The notes: a model not told the origin generated them from the sequence alone. Numbered from the stretch's first letter, positions 45,301 through 58,848 are shown. The stretch: DNA of 64,000 bases from Celoporthe dispersa (GCA_016584495.1 WAID01000004.1:3596001-3660000), one strand, 5' to 3'. Numbers and translations are program-made.

Positions 45301-47431
45301 TGTCTGAGGCGCGTGATGCTCCAGCGATAGGAATAGACCGGCTCATGCAAATAGTGAGACAATAAGCATCACCCCTCTCGTTGGACCTGAGCAGTGGATG
45401 TCACCTCTCCGCGCGGTCCCAATGCAGCAGGCAGCCATGGAAACACGACGGCAGTGTGCCTAGGCCGCCCCGGAAGGCGGGGTGCGATGAGATGCTGACG
45501 ACGTGTGAGGTCCTCGAAGCCCATGCCGAAAGGTGACTGGATGACTGGCAAGAATGGCGTCCCTTCCAAGTGGGAAGATCGAGATTGCCGGGCAGGCGCA
45601 TGTCCTGAGGTGTGACTTCCCAGCCAGGGCTGGCAGTCTCGTCACCTGCATGGCTCGGGCGCGACTGCCAGCAAGAGATTGTCACAGTAAGTGAGACATG
45701 GGCGCATGTCGATAGAGACAGATCTTAAAGCCCGGTGGCCATACGACGGGCTGTCTGGTTTGTAATAATAATTATAATGTCTAGCAGGAAATCATCTCAG
45801 AAATCAATTGACCAGACCTCTGATGTGAGCGAGGGGCGCAGGAAGTTTTAAATACCCCTCGAGACGACATCACAGGCAGCTCCTCATCTCACGTGGTAAC
45901 CAATAGTGGCAACTCACACTCCTCTCTTTATGTAAAAAGCTCCTTCACCATTCTGACCGACATCGTATTGCCCCTCCAACAGCGCCTTGTCAAGTGGACG
46001 GTCCGCCTACACATCCGGAAGAGTCGGCATACCCAAAGCGGTTATTCGGCAACGCACAAAGTCTCATGTACGTGGGGCCTCGTCACCTCGTGTTCTCATA
46101 GGGCGGGAAGGGTGGAAGACAGTGCTGTTGGACCCCCGACGTAGCACGGCAGCAGCACAAGTCCCATGGCGCGGCCGGACGTGGTTTGCCCTCTGCGGCC
46201 TGCTTGCTACTTGTCATTAGGGAGGCGTAAGAAGCTGGGTAGTATCAAGCCGAGAGAAGAGCTCATGTCAGTTGTGCAGTTGATCCAACATGTCCAGCTC
46301 TCTTTCTCTCTTTCTTCTTCAGCAAGATATCGACTACCGACGACCACCTGCTGTCAAGACACATTGCCCTGGGAGTTTCGATCCAGTGCCAAGGACGTAT
46401 TGTGTTGGCTGCGACAAGAGGCTCTTCCTAACTACCTGGTTACTCATATTATAAGCTAGCTGAGACAGGGAGTAAGCTTGTCTAGAGAGAAAAGTGGCCA
46501 ATAGGGAAAGCAAAAACATGGTTCTTAGAATTAGTTGTTGCTCACGTCTGAGAAGAGGATGGACGACAAGCCTGGTAGCCTCCAAGACGACATTCAGAGT
46601 GTGCTCGGTCTCACAACTTCCCTAGGCCTACCAAGGCTACCAGTGCAGTCAAAACCATGCAAAAGCGCGAGGGCTCAGATGGAAAGACTACAACATGTGA
46701 TAAGCATGGGACTACCAGGCCTCGGCCGGCCCGCCTGCCACTGATGACTACCAAATCGGCGACAGAAGACTCTTGACGACTTACTTGCTGGGGCACCCTC
46801 TCCAGCACTATTTGACAACAGTTCGTGGGCAGTCAGGCACGGCACGCAGGATGTAGATATGAGATGAAACGCCTTGAATTATGAGAAAGTCCGCCAACTC
46901 ACGTCCGTTACTCCCGTACAAGACCCGTACAAGACAAAAGAGCGCTGGAAGAGGAACGTGACTGCCATTCGTCCATCGTCAAACATCAACAATCTCTTGC
47001 ATGATAGGAAGGAAAAAAAAAGAGGAAAAGACCAGTAAGAAGACAACGCAGTGCGCTCTTGCATGCCGTGTGGGTTTCCGAGGAAGGAGAAAAAAAAAGA
47101 AAAAAAAAAACAACCTTGTTCGTATCTCTCCGTACTCATCATGCCTCTCTCCCTTGGTATCCTCAGCCTGTGATGTGAACCCGCTGGCGTCTCTGCATGC
47201 TTTCAACCTCCCCACTCCCCCAAGACCATCATGTAACTACCTGCGCCCCCATATCACCCTCAACTTGTCATGTAGAACTGAGCCTCTGATGTGAGACCCA
47301 GAGAACTCAGCCCTCAGGTTTGACCTCCGTGGTCGTCGCTCTCAGGTCCTGCTGTGTTGGTGTTCAAGCCCACCAACAGTGCCGGTCGAGCATAGACGAC
47401 CCCATCCCCCCAAATCTGTCCGAGGCCTCTC
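42373..47431. other. 5-kb gene-poor region
   Basis: No gene is supported on either strand. Open frames up to about 155 codons occur but have shifting composition, overlap on several frames and show no motif. The start of the stretch is the promoter of the secreted propeller gene. It holds a CA/CT-rich patch (42913-42990) and a G15 run (44257-44271). I saw no terminal repeats, transposase-like motifs or tRNA. Confidence 0.5.
44257..44271. repeat. G homopolymer, about 15 bases
   Basis: The longest pure G run in the window, in the gene-poor region. Its true length is doubtful given the evidence for G/C run errors elsewhere. Confidence 0.8.
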
Positions 47432-48862
47432 TTAGGTGGAGATCAGGGGCTCCTCCTGCTTGGCCTCCGGCTGGCTCGCCGCGGGCTCCTCGGCCGCCTT
47501 GAAGGCCTCCTTGGGGGCTGCAGGGAAGTCGGACTCCTTGACAGCCTGGGCCTGGGCCTCGGGAGAGGCGTGACGGCCACGCAGCATCTGCTGGGCCTTG
47601 GAGGTGTACTCTCCCATGAACTGCTTGGTGATCTCCGTGGCGTGGGCCGTGTGGGTCCCGGCGACCTGCTTGAACTGCTCGGTCTGGGCATTGACGACGT
47701 CCTGTGCGTTCTTAAGGTGGTGGTCGATGAGCTCCTGGTTGGTGGTGTAGACCAGAGGTACGGTGAAGAGGAGGGTGCTGGCGAGGAGGGCGAGGCCCCA
47801 GTACGGGACAATCTTGACGAGCCAGTACGAGAGGAATGCGCTGATGCAGACCTGGGAGGGGAGCTTCTTGTAAGCAGGGCTCGGGCTTTGGGATGGACAG
47901 TCAGGCCCGGGGGCGGGGGAGGTGTCATCTGCTTACCGTGGTGGAGGCGCCGATGTTCTCGGCAAAGAGGATGCGCTGGGACTCGATGACAAGGAAGTTG
48001 ACCAGCTCGTGGACGTCACCGATGAGGGCGTCGAGGGCCTCACGAGGGACGGTGTAGTACTTGCGGGGGCGAAGCTGGCTGGCAAGGCCGGTGTTCATGA
48101 CCAGCTTGCCGGCGACCTCGGCAGCGATGGTGACGCCCAGGACCATCCAGGTGAGCCTGAAGCCCCACCGGAGCACATCCAGGTACCTGACCGCGAAGAT
48201 GAGCGAGACGGTGGAGAGGTAGGCGATCGCAGAAGCACCTGTGGCGGGTATAGCTGGTCAGGCTCTTATCTCGCTGGGCCCCGCCCTCTGCTCCCCTGTG
48301 TATGCGGATGGCTAGGGCTCGGGGATATTACGTACGAGGGTTCTTCCACGACAGAAGCTCAGAGAAGAAGGAGTGGTAGTGCGTCAGGGGCTGGCCGGTG
48401 GCAGTCGGGTTGGCGGGGGTCTGACGAGAGGCCGCGAGGTTGGCGAACTCGGTGGTGGTCTTTAGGTGCTGGTCCTGGACGGACTGGGCGACGGGGCCTG
48501 GCGGGGAGACGGATACGTCAGCTCGCCATGTCAGACAAAACAGGACGGGAGGAATCTGCATACCACTGGTGACAGCGTCATAGGCGTTCTGGGCGTCTGG
48601 AGAGGTCCTGTTAGCTTATCGGGGGTGGCATGGCGATGGGATCGCGGTCTGGGGGCCCTGAAACACTGCCAGGCTGTCAGCTCGCACTCACCCCGTCAGG
48701 TCATCAGAGCCTGGGCCTGGGGAAGGGGAAAGGAAGAAAAGGGAAAAAAAAGAGGGTTGCGCTGGGGGAAGGGCTTGGGGTGTCAAGAGGCAGACAGGTG
48801 TGACATACCTTACTGGCTTTGAGGGAGTCCATGGTGGAAGCACCGTTGGCGGTGTCGGCCAT
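47432..48862 (-). CDS. RTN1: Reticulon-like ER-shaping protein (five exons, 321 aa)
   Basis: Exons 48814-48862, 48564-48596, 48336-48497, 47937-48238 and 47432-47851 total 966 nt with all junctions in phase and no indel. The first donor is GTAAGG at 48813, not the GTATGT five bases further on, because only this one keeps KANAQNAYDAV in frame. The reticulon homology domain has the usual two long hydrophobic hairpins: ASAIAYLSTVSLIFAVRYLD through LTWMVLGVTIAAEVAGKLVM, then CISAFLSYWLVKIVPYWGLA and LLASTLLFTVPLVY. Between them is a conserved hydrophilic loop (DALIGDVHELVNFLVIESQR). The C-terminal tail is Ala/Glu/Pro-rich. Such hairpins bend tubular ER membranes. Symbol by family. Confidence 0.92.
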
Positions 48863-51541
48863 TACACACGAGAGGTGAGGTGATGTTCGAGATGGAAGAG
48901 AGACGTAGCACGTGCTCTTGGGTGCTCGAGGAGATGCGAGTGCGGTGGGAAGACAAGGTGGCCTAGGCGTAGATGCAGTTGTGAGGCTCTCTCTGATGGG
49001 TTAGGTTGTGATGGGTAGGTCTGTGCAGGTGTAGGTGTGGACAGCAGGAGGGAGAAGAGAGAAGAGGTGCAGAGGAGAGAGGTGACGACAGAAATGGTGG
49101 TGTCGACGTATTTTTGCAGGCAGGCGTGAGGTGTTCCCTGTCCAGAGACGGGCCCAGGCCTGGGCTCTAGCTCCGATCCAAGTTCTTGCTTTTGGGTGCC
49201 CGTCACGGCCTGTCTCTCTCCCTGCCCAAGGGGCCCCAGGCCCAGTGAAGTGGTTCAGTGACGCTGGTTGCCGTAGTGCGTGTGCCTGTGGCGCGCCAGT
49301 GCCAACCACAACTAAACTAACTGCCTGAGTGCCTGACGGTCCCAAGCAGTGGGGTCGGTGTTCCAAGCCCTCCATGCCTCCTGTGGCGAGTACTTTTCGT
49401 CGCCTGAAAATACAAGACAACAAATACAATACCTGCTCTCTCTCACGACTTTGATAGGATGATACCAGAGACCATGCTTCACATGTACTATGCCAATTTT
49501 ATCATCATTTTTACCAGTATTTTCCCTACACCTTGGGGGATGGCGACCCACCACCTGTTGTCCTGACTGTTGCTGTAGCAGCCTGTAGCGTCATAGCACA
49601 GGGATATCAAGATGCGCTATCAGAAACCAAGCTGCCAGGTCCATCTTGGGTGAGGTAACAAGGACCATCTTTTTCTTTTTCTTTTCTCTTCCTCTTTCTT
49701 CTTTTCCTTTCCTTCCATCAGGCGCTCATTGATGATGGCATGCAGTGCACTGCTACATACCCTCTTTTTTTTTTTTTCGACCTTCCCCTGTTTCAAAAAA
49801 AAAAAAAAAAAAACTCCCCGAGGGCGGGGAGGGGACGACAGGATGTACAAAGAAGCCGCCGGTGGTGGCGCATTGTGTTGCGTGACAGGGCCACCCACAC
49901 CCGAGAGCCTGTCGTCATCCGGTCCTCCTCCCTCCCCATCTCCAGCCACCCTGTCCGTCCCTCCTGAGCGAGAGCTGCTGCCGGTGACATGTGATTGATC
50001 TGGCCCAAAGCCGTTAGTGCTCTGCTCACCGTCTTTGCGTGTACAGAGGACAAGCAAAACAGCAGGATCTCTCTCCTACATGATATCTGGCTGGATTTAA
50101 TTGTACTTTTTTTTCCCTTCCCCCTGAGATTCTTCCCGCTTGCTCGTAGACAGACAACATGCTTACTTCAGCGCGCCTGAGACACCAGAGCCGTCTCCAG
50201 CCCGCCGAGGAATGAGTCCCCTCGCTTCTTTCTCCCTTTTCCATCCCTCCTGCTAGTAACACCGGGAGTTTGATCACAGGCCTCACGAGCACATGTCCAG
50301 ACGATGTATTAGAGATAAGATATGAGACAAGCACCCGGCTACTTTGTAGAATGATGGCACACCGAAAACACAGCCAAACCACTCTCCGGACGACTCAAAA
50401 AGGGACAAAAACAAATCATCTGCTCTTCTTTCCGTACTGCGGAATGTCCTCCCACCCCTCCCCTCCGCCCTCCCTTCAAATAGAAAATCTTATTCCTCGT
50501 CCTCAAGGATAGACCCTCACAAAACTTAAAAGAAGAGAAAGACCGAGACCAAAGACCCCCTGCTTGTGAGCCAGACACGAACCACAGGGGTGCCCACCCA
50601 CCAAGCCAATATTTCCACCTCGACCACCCATACAAAGCGGTACCCAGGTATTATGATCGCCCCCGGCCCTCCGGCGCGCACGGTATCTAGCCCGCCGCCG
50701 TCACTGCAACCCTGCAACCCTGCAGCCCACCAAAAGAAAGACCCTGATCTCTTGTAGACGATATTTCGAGAGGCTGATCCTATGTCTATCCCCATAAAGC
50801 TGCACAGAGGGTACAGCAGTGCAGATGGGCAGTGTGGGCAAGACTGGCTGAACATGCACGCCTCAGTGTCCGTGGCTCGTGTCCTGCTCCCCGTCTGCTC
50901 CCCGCGCGGGTCAGACCCCCTCCTGCTCCTACTTCTCTGCATTCTGCTGGCGAGATTCTCTCAGGTTACGGTGGATGGTGGTAGGAAGATATCTTTTCAC
51001 TTCTCTAATCTTCTACAATAGCACCAAACAATAAGTATGGCGTCGGGGTAATGTAATGTAGTCTGATCTAGAAGAAAAAAAAGAGAAAAAAAGATTCCGC
51101 TTGCTGCATCGCGATGATGATGAGCAACATGAAGATATGCCTTTCCCAAACCCTGAAAATGCCCAATTTGTAATCTAATGCCTTGGATGAAAGTGCGTTG
51201 CTGAACTGAAGTCGAACGAGCCTACACTGGATGCTCTCATCATCATCCCCCTTCTCCCAGTGAAAATGATAAAATGCTGCTTTGGTGAACGCCAGATGCT
51301 AGCGGTCAATATGACCGATGGTTGTACCTTGTTGCATAGCCGTGGTTTGTGAATGAATAAAAGTCAACGGTAGTGGTGAAGGTCGAAACGCGGTGGTGAG
51401 GCGGTGGTTGCTTGCGCGGTTGTACCCAGTCTTGTTAGATGAGGAAGACGCCGCAGGTATCCAAGTGGTTGATGAGGATCCCCAGACCGCATCCACAGGA
51501 GACCGAGATCACCTTGGCGGTGGGGATGCCTGTGCCGGGGT
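48863..51541. other. Intergenic, 2.7 kb
   Basis: Upstream of the reticulon gene and downstream of the TBC gene. Poly-T and poly-A runs sit close together at 49767-49778 and 49796-49812. No gene is supported. Confidence 0.45.
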
Positions 51542-54500
51542 CTATCTCCTCCAGCCCCAGAAGCCCCTCCGCCGCCGCCGCCGCCTGATGCTGCCGCCGG
51601 GGGCGTGGGCGCAGGCGCAGGCGTGGGTGTAGCCGGCACGGTGACCTTAGCAGCCGCGGCAGTCGTCTCGCCGGCAGGCGACGTGAAGCTTCTGAACATG
51701 CCCATGACACCTTGCTGCTGCTGCTGGGCGTCACCTGGCGGGTGCAGGTGCTCGCCGGCAGCACCGAGGGTCTTGCGCAGCTGCTCGAGCTTCTGCTTCG
51801 CCTCCTCCGCCTCCTGCTTCGCGATGGCCTCTGCGGTCTTGGCCTGGACGAGCTCGAGGAGCAGCGCCTCGTGTTCGTTCGCCGGGGGCGCAGACTGCGC
51901 CGCCAGGCTCTGCGTCGAGGGCGCCGCGTCGGTCGGGCTCGGGCCGAGCAGTGACGAGGTTCGCTTGTTGACCGAGATCTGCGATGGTGTGGACTGGCTC
52001 CTGCCGAGCTTGAGCTCCCGCAGGCCCGGCGCGGTGGACTTGGTGCTGGGGTTCCTGGACAGCCAGCCGGCCCCGGCGCCATCATTACCTGCAGAGTCGG
52101 AGGCCCGTACGCGCATGCCGTGGATCTGCTTCTCCAGGCGCTGCTTGTCGGTATGGAGGTTTCGGACGTGTGCGTGGCTCTCGCGCAGCTGGTCCTTCAT
52201 GTTGGCGATCTCCTGCTCGAGGTCGACCGCGCGGCGGTTGGCGTCCTGCGACTTGGACATCTCGATCTGGAGCTGCTCCTTCGCGCGGACGAGCTCGTCG
52301 CGCATCTGGGGCTTGGTCTGTGTGATGGACGACCTCCTCTTGTTCTCGTCGTCCCCGAACCTGCCGTCCATGGAGTCCAGCAGGTCCGAGAAGGACCCAT
52401 CGTGCGTGGTAACCCCGTCAGGCTTGATCGTCGCGTCGCTGTCACCGCTGTGCGATGTGATGACGGTCTCGCTGCTCGCCTGCCTCCTGATGCCGCTGAG
52501 CAGCGACCGCACAGCCTTCCGGTCCTCGTCGCGCTCCTCTCGCTCCCGCTGCAGCTGGTCGGCCAGGAGGGCGTGCTGCCGCTGTAAATCGCTCAGGGCG
52601 GTGAGGAGGTCTTCGATCTGGGTGTGCAGGTTCCTGCTGTCGGAGTTGTGGGCCTGGAAGGCCAGCTTGGAGTCGCGCCCGAGGGTCGAGGCATCGTCGG
52701 CCGTGGAGTCCCTCGAGATGGAGGTGGCGTCGGTGGAGACGGTGCTCAGCACGCTGGCTGCGGACGACACCGATGAGGAGCTGGCCTCCATGGAATTGAG
52801 GGTGGACGCCAGGCTCTGCTTGGAAGCGCTCCTCTTCAGCATGCTTAGCGGTCGGGAGGCGGCGCTCGGGGTGAGGCTCGAGGTGGAATTGTTGTTGTTG
52901 TTGTTGTTGGAGTTGTTGTTGTTAGAGGAGGAGGAGGATGCCTTGAGGGACGTGGTGGAGTTGGCCCAGAGGCGCCCGAGGAAGCGGGATGCAGCGTTAG
53001 TAACCTCCGAGGATCTTTCCGCATTGGCGCTTAGGTGGTTGGGGGTATGGGCCAGCTGGCTCTCCCTGTACCCCTGCTCAAGCGCCGCGAGTCGTTCTCT
53101 GCTGACCACAGACGACAGGCTGACAAAATCCGATACAAACTCGTCTGCGTTGTACTGTTCATTTTTTACTCGTTGGTTAGCATTGCACAGACTGTTTTGG
53201 GTTCAGGGAGGGGTTGGGTACATGATAGGCGTCCCACAGGCTACGGCTCAGGAGCAGCTGCAGGACATCCCCATCTCGGTCAGGGCAAGGATCCTGGGCT
53301 GATTACGCCTCATAAGCGAGAGAGCCACCCGCATAATGGTCTCGGATGCACCCTCGGCGAAGATCACATCGTAGATACCTGGTTCCTGTCAGTTCGTGCA
53401 CGCCCTGATAGGCGGTGGGCCCAGAAAAACTTACGAAACAGCATGGGCAGGGGACAGGTGACTGCAAAGAACGAGAGGAACCACTGTGAAACGTAGGCCG
53501 GGTCGACCTGAAGATCATCCAAATGGTCTGATAAAGCCGGCAGGTTGTCTCGAAGCAGTTCTCGAAATTCTTTTTTCAGTAGTTTCAGTCAGCATATGCA
53601 GCCCTGGATGAGCTCTTCAAGAGGTGGCTGGTGCCACAGGACGTGTCGCGCCTGTCGTACCACAGCAGAGAAGGGGGAGGGGGTCTGGGGAATGGGTGCT
53701 GCAACTCACGGTAGATCTTAACGTGCAATCCGTACAGGTCTGGCAAGAAGGAAGACCTGAGGTCATACTGCTCCATGAGTCTGACTCGCAGTCAGCGACG
53801 CGCACACACATGAAGCCGAAGCAGCCGGGGCGACAGTGTCGTGAATGGACTTACTTGACCAGGACGCAAAAGGCCTGCTTGTCGCTCATGTGCATCAGGA
53901 GAGGACCTACCAGCAGCGCAAGGCCCTGGCAGTACCCGATCTTCTGGTCGTACAGGCTGTAGCACTTGAGGACGCGCCCCAGCATCCGCTGTCCGTCGCC
54001 CTCGGGATCGCGGAACATCTCGACGCCGGGAAGCTGCGCCCGAGGTCTTTGCCGATCAGGCCCTCATACGGGCTCGACTCGCCGGTATACCTCTCAAAGG
54101 CATCCTCAAGTGTCGCGTCCCGCGCCAGGGACATGCTCTGCCAGACGACGCCACGCAGCGGGGGCGGGATACCCTTCCGGATCTTGTTAGCCAGCAGTGT
54201 CGGCAGCCGCGCAGCGGTCTGCTGGTAGTCCTTCACGAGAGCCGCGTAGAACTCGAGGTCCGTCATGGGCGGCGGCGGGAGCATCGAGTACCGCAGGGGC
54301 GCCGGCTGCGGCCCTTGGACCATCTCTCGTAGCTGCGCCATAGAAGGAGGGCGTGGTCTCCGTGCAGACTGCTGGAGCCTCGCGGCGGCCTGTACCTTGA
54401 CGCTCTTTGGGTTCGTGGCCAGTCTGTCGTTCTCCTGTTCCAGTCGAGCCAGCAGCATAGCAGTAGTCTGTAGAAGAAGCGGGAGAGACCCAAGTGTTAG

Positions 54501-55191
54501 TAGGTCCAGAGCAGAACAGCTGAGAGTTGTTTCATAAACGACCTCCCAAGAACCCGGGACAAAAGAGGAGAAACGAGAGGGTAGGTAAAAAGGAAAACAA
54601 AAAGAGAAAAGCAAGAAAGGGAAAAGAAGAAGAAAATTCAACGCACATCCTCCTCGTTGTCCTTGGACTCGGCGTCCTCCGTCTTCTGTAGCCCCTCCCA
54701 GTCCACCTCGTCGTCGTCGCTCTCGTCTACCTCGGCGCCGCTGATCGTCTTACTATCGTCGTCGACGCCCTCGAGCTCCTCCTGTAGGTTCAGCTTCAGA
54801 CTGCTCCCGGACGGTCGTGACAGGGCTCAGGGCCTCATTAGGGTCCAAGGGCGAGCTCAGCGGGCTGCGGGAGGTAGTCGCGGACGCGGGGCTCAGCGTG
54901 TTCCTGAACAGGCCCCTCCTGTCCTGTATCGTGTTCCCGCCCGGCGGGAGATCGGTGTTGAGGGTCAACTGCCTCGGTGGTTCGGACAGGCGGACGGTAA
55001 CAAGGAGTCGTGCTCGGCGATTCGCTTTACGGTGGCGTCGTGGGGTTCGAGCTGCTCCGCTGGCGAGTATGTTCGGAGAGGGTAGGAGAGGGAGCAGCGT
55101 TAGAACTCGAGAGTGAGGAGGCATGTTTATGCTGCCCTAGGCCAGGCCCGACACCACCAGCAGGGCTGGTGGCCTCGTGGTCGGCTTCCAT
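51542..55191 (-). CDS. TBC-domain Rab GTPase-activating protein, Gyp5/EVI5-like
   Basis: Exons 54647-55191, 53855-54467, 53710-53780, 53435-53569, 53222-53378 and 51542-53154; all phases close once indels are allowed, giving 1046 aa. The acidic N-terminal part (LKLNLQEELEGVDDD, VDESDDDEVDWEGLQ) leads to the TBC domain: GIPPPLRGVVWQSMS, with the catalytic Arg-finger region near YEGLIGKDLGR and FRDPEGDGQRML, then KIGYCQGLALLVGPLL (catalytic Gln in YCQG), DLYGLHVKIYRQFRELLRDN, and FAVTCPLPMLFRIYDV. The C-terminal half is Ser/Asn-rich then coiled-coil (EQEIANMKDQLRESHAHVRN). Indels are inferred at 55042-55045, about 55001, about 54810 (two bases), 54028-54030, 53269-53272 and 51564-51567; the last gives the natural end GFWGWRR. 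It should switch off a Rab in ER-Golgi traffic. Start codon is tentative. Confidence 0.88.
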
Positions 55192-56898
55192 CGAGAATGG
55201 AAGGGCAGGCTCCCGACCTGAGCCCTGTCCCCTGTGGGCGGTGGTATTACTCGAGTGACAGCTGGTACACGGCTGAAGGGATTGGTCGGGGCCTGAGGAG
55301 GGCTGAGACTGGAATGACGGGATGGGACCTGTGAGTCGAGCCCGCCCAACGCCTGGCTACAAGAAGAGCCCAGAGAAGGACAGGGAAGAAAAAAAGATCC
55401 AAGGCAGGCAGGGTCCGAGGCAAAGACCGGGTCCCGTGCGAGACAAGCCAGAGACACAGAGGGAGAGTCAGTCCTGTCCCCTTTGGGTATCTTCGTAATC
55501 TGGGGTGGTGGGTGGGTGGGAGAAAGGTCCAGTGTGGGCTTGGTCGAGGTCGCCGTCAGTGCATCTGGTCGAGAGTCGGTCGGTCTCGTCTGCTGCCTTG
55601 CCTTGCCACAGAAGACCGGGCAGGGGTTGGAGGGAGGGGATTGGTGAGAGCCCAGGGCCAGAACGGTTTATTTACTCTGACCAGAGAAATCGGGTCTCTC
55701 CTGGCGGTCGCTTCGTGCGCCGGGGCCGCAAGGTCGGTGTGGGCTGGGGAGAAAGTGGGTATCGCTGCGCCGTGGTTGTTTTCTCTCCCTCTGTCACTTT
55801 TTTTTTCTTCCTTCTTTTGTTTCTCTGTCTCTCTCTTTGTGTTATCCCTTCGTCCACTTCTACTGCTCCTTCTTCTCTTTGCAGGGGTTGTATGCCAAGC
55901 GAGTCGAGGGCTGTGGCTCTCGTCAAGACGACCCGAGGGAGACGGGTCGTATAGAACAAGACTGTTTCTTTTTTTAAAAAAAAAGGGAGAGTGTCGATCG
56001 GATATGGTTGTGTAAGTAGTCACGAGGTCAGATCGGGAGAAAGGATCGACCAGGCACGCCCAAGGGAGGAGTTGTTGAGGGAGTATCAGCTGTTGCTTGT
56101 CGTCCTGTATCTCACACAGCGGACGATGGAGATAGAAAAAGAAGGAAGCCGATAAAAACAGGTGATGAAACAAGACGGAGGGAATGTGTCTGGGGCATGT
56201 CGGTCGACCCGCCCGGAGCAGGTTCCAGAAGTACGGTCGCTCAACACAACAAACGCTCCAAGAGGAGAGGAGGCTGTCGCGAAAACAAAGAAAAACCGCC
56301 GGCCTGGCGATAGGAGGTAAAGGGCCCCGAGTGGTCTGGTTATGATCAAGGGTGTCGAATTATGGGTGCATGGCAGCCAGCCGTGGAGATGGGAATGGAG
56401 ATGGACATGTGAGGTGGATACCCACCGATCGATCCAGGTCAGCTTACGATGGACGAGAATGAGTGAGTGAATGAATGAACCGAAGGGACGAATGAGTGGA
56501 CTCGATCTCTCTCTCGATCCCCACCCCCAGCAGCTGGGACGAGAAGAGAAGGCAGGCACGCCAAGGTCGAGCCGCCAACAAGACGCGGTGAAGAAAGGAA
56601 AGAACACCAAAAGGGAGACAAGTACGCAGACCAGACGGGCGAGGTGAGATGATGGTCGCGTCAGTGGTTCATGCATGTCCCCTGGCCCCGCGCACATCAT
56701 TGGCCAGTGGCCCTTGGGCGCGACAGAGCTCGACCCGGGGGCCCACACCTCCTTTTTCCCTCCCCATACCCGTAACCAAGACCATACCTGCTACGTACTG
56801 CTCAGTCTGTAACTATGGTACACACCACGCTGGCCTGAAACCCTTGGAGGGCCTGCTGTTGGGTGGTGACGCTGCTGTTACCATGTACTGTTGTTATT

Positions 56899-56924
56899 GC
56901 TGCTGCTGCTGCTGCTGCTGCTGC
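56899..56924. repeat. (CTG)n trinucleotide repeat, non-coding
   Basis: Eight to nine CTG/TGC units outside any supported gene. Confidence 0.85.
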
Positions 56925-57467
56925 AGACTCTGGAGACGTACCTCTCCTAGGGTCCGATTACGAGCACTAGACGGCGGACAAGAGACACAACCATCCACAG
57001 ATCATTGTCATTATGTTGTTGTTGTTGTCGTCGTTCAAGTTTAGACGGAGGCTCACACTAGACTGATCGAAACAGGATAGCCTCCCTGCTGGGCCCGTGG
57101 CCCTGACTTGTGCTGCCTGCTAGCTGATCTCCAAAACCTCCCGGCCAGGCCCGTCCCATTGGTTCTCAGCACCCTCTGCCTCTCCAGAGAATGCCCAGTG
57201 TGGGTGTTTACCTGCGGCCGGTGCTTCTCTAGCCTGCCTCACCATGGCACGGGTACCCCACCCCGCCTGTCCCTGGCCTGTTTTATTGCACTGCAGCCAC
57301 CATGTACCACTATGGTATAGCATGGCCACCCTACCACAACAGGGGTTTTTTTCTCTCGCTTACCCACACAAGGGATCCATCCAACCTCAGCAGCAGTAAA
57401 GCAGTCCTCCATTATCGCCACCACACCAGCCCTGAGAATCCCTCGTCCGCTGTCTGGTTGCCATGTC

Positions 57468-57491
57468 AAAAAAAAAAAAAAAAAAAAAAAA
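57468..57491. repeat. A24 homopolymer
   Basis: Longest A run in the window, intergenic. Could be a retrocopy tail, but no gene-derived sequence precedes it on the plus strand. Confidence 0.85.
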
Positions 57492-58848
57492 GGTCATGCG
57501 GGAAGAAAGTCCCAGCTATGAATTGTTTCTAGAAGCAAAACGCCCCGCCCTAGCGCTCGGGTCAAGATCTGTCCTATGCTCCCGTCCCTCCTCACTTCGA
57601 TCATCTCCGGCCTCAAACAAGCCCCCTCTCCTTCGTCTCTCGCCATCGCCACCTTCCACCACCACTCACTCGCCCTGCCGATCCTATCAATTTGTACATG
57701 CACACGCCAGATCAGGATATACACGACCAAGCCACACGCTCTTGCTATCTCCTCTGCCCCCATCCCGTGTATAGTAGTAGTAGTAGCTGGTACGCTTCGG
57801 GGAAGCTGACTAGAGAACCAACCGTCTTCCTCTCTTCTAACCCCGTATACGTAACGTAGAGTGGATGGTATTTTCCCCTTGTCAGCATGGCCGGTTAGTC
57901 ATCCGCCCCCGTCCGTTACGGCCCCCGGTCCCTGCGCTGACCGATTGGGTTCACGGGACTCTGTTCGGACGTCAGGTTCATCAAGATTCACCCAGAGACA
58001 TACATCCTATGGTAGGGTAGATAAAGTTCATCACAGCCTGTCTGGTCGCCGTCCCAGGACGAAACCTGCCCCCTCCCTTCAATGGCCACTTTAAAGTTTC
58101 ACATCTTGTAGTTCTCGCAGCCGCATCTACGGGTCGGATGCGAGGATGCCTGAATACAGTCAGTCAGTCGGTACCATTAGTACCTACCTGTCAGGATGTG
58201 TGAGATGACTTTGATGAGTCCATTGGGTACGGTGCCAAGCGGGAGAGAGGGTCTAGGCCACGATTCTGGTCTTGTCGGCATGCAAGTCAACTGATAGGCT
58301 GTCATTTTTCCTCGATTAAAAATAAAAAAGGGCATTGAGGTTCAGACAAGGCCTGCGGCCTCGTTCTGACCCTCAGCCCTACGAGTCTTTGATATCGTTT
58401 CAGGTCAGCAGCTGGGCTTACTGTTCCGAGACTAGAGTTCAAGGAGAAAAAGAGCACCATGGCAGACATCATCAGGTTTGGCTCATGTAATGTTTGTCGT
58501 GTCAGAAGGCATCTACCGCGACTCATGCCCCGCAACGTCTAGTACTGTACATATATAAGAATTCACAAAAATCGTAACACGCCCGCGGCAGTCTCTGTCC
58601 CGCACGTACTCGACAAGCCTAGGCGGCAGCTGTGCAGGTGCACCCTATCGGCTAGTGCTCCAAGATGAGAGAAAGACCCAGCTCGTATCCAACGCCCCGC
58701 TTCCGGGACCTTCTGGCCTCTGCTCAGCCAACAACACATGCGTAGGGCGCCATGTCAACGGAACAATGTCCAACGAAAGATTGCCACAGTACTTCATGTT
58801 TGGGTATCAATTTTTCTCTCCTTTTTGGCCTGCTTGTTTGAAATTATT

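Larger units (their letters stand above)
55192..58848. other. Intergenic, 3.7 kb
   Basis: Upstream of the TBC gene (an extra 5' exon could lie in the first kilobase) and downstream of the SSXT gene. Features are a (CTG)n tract (56899-56924) and an A24 run (57468-57491). Open frames here are repeat-driven, for example a poly-Cys frame across the CTG tract. No gene is supported. Confidence 0.45.

Noticed and set aside
56649..57044. 131-codon plus-strand frame with poly-Cys and poly-Val
   Set aside because: Driven by (CTG)n and (GTT)n repeats; no conserved sequence around it.
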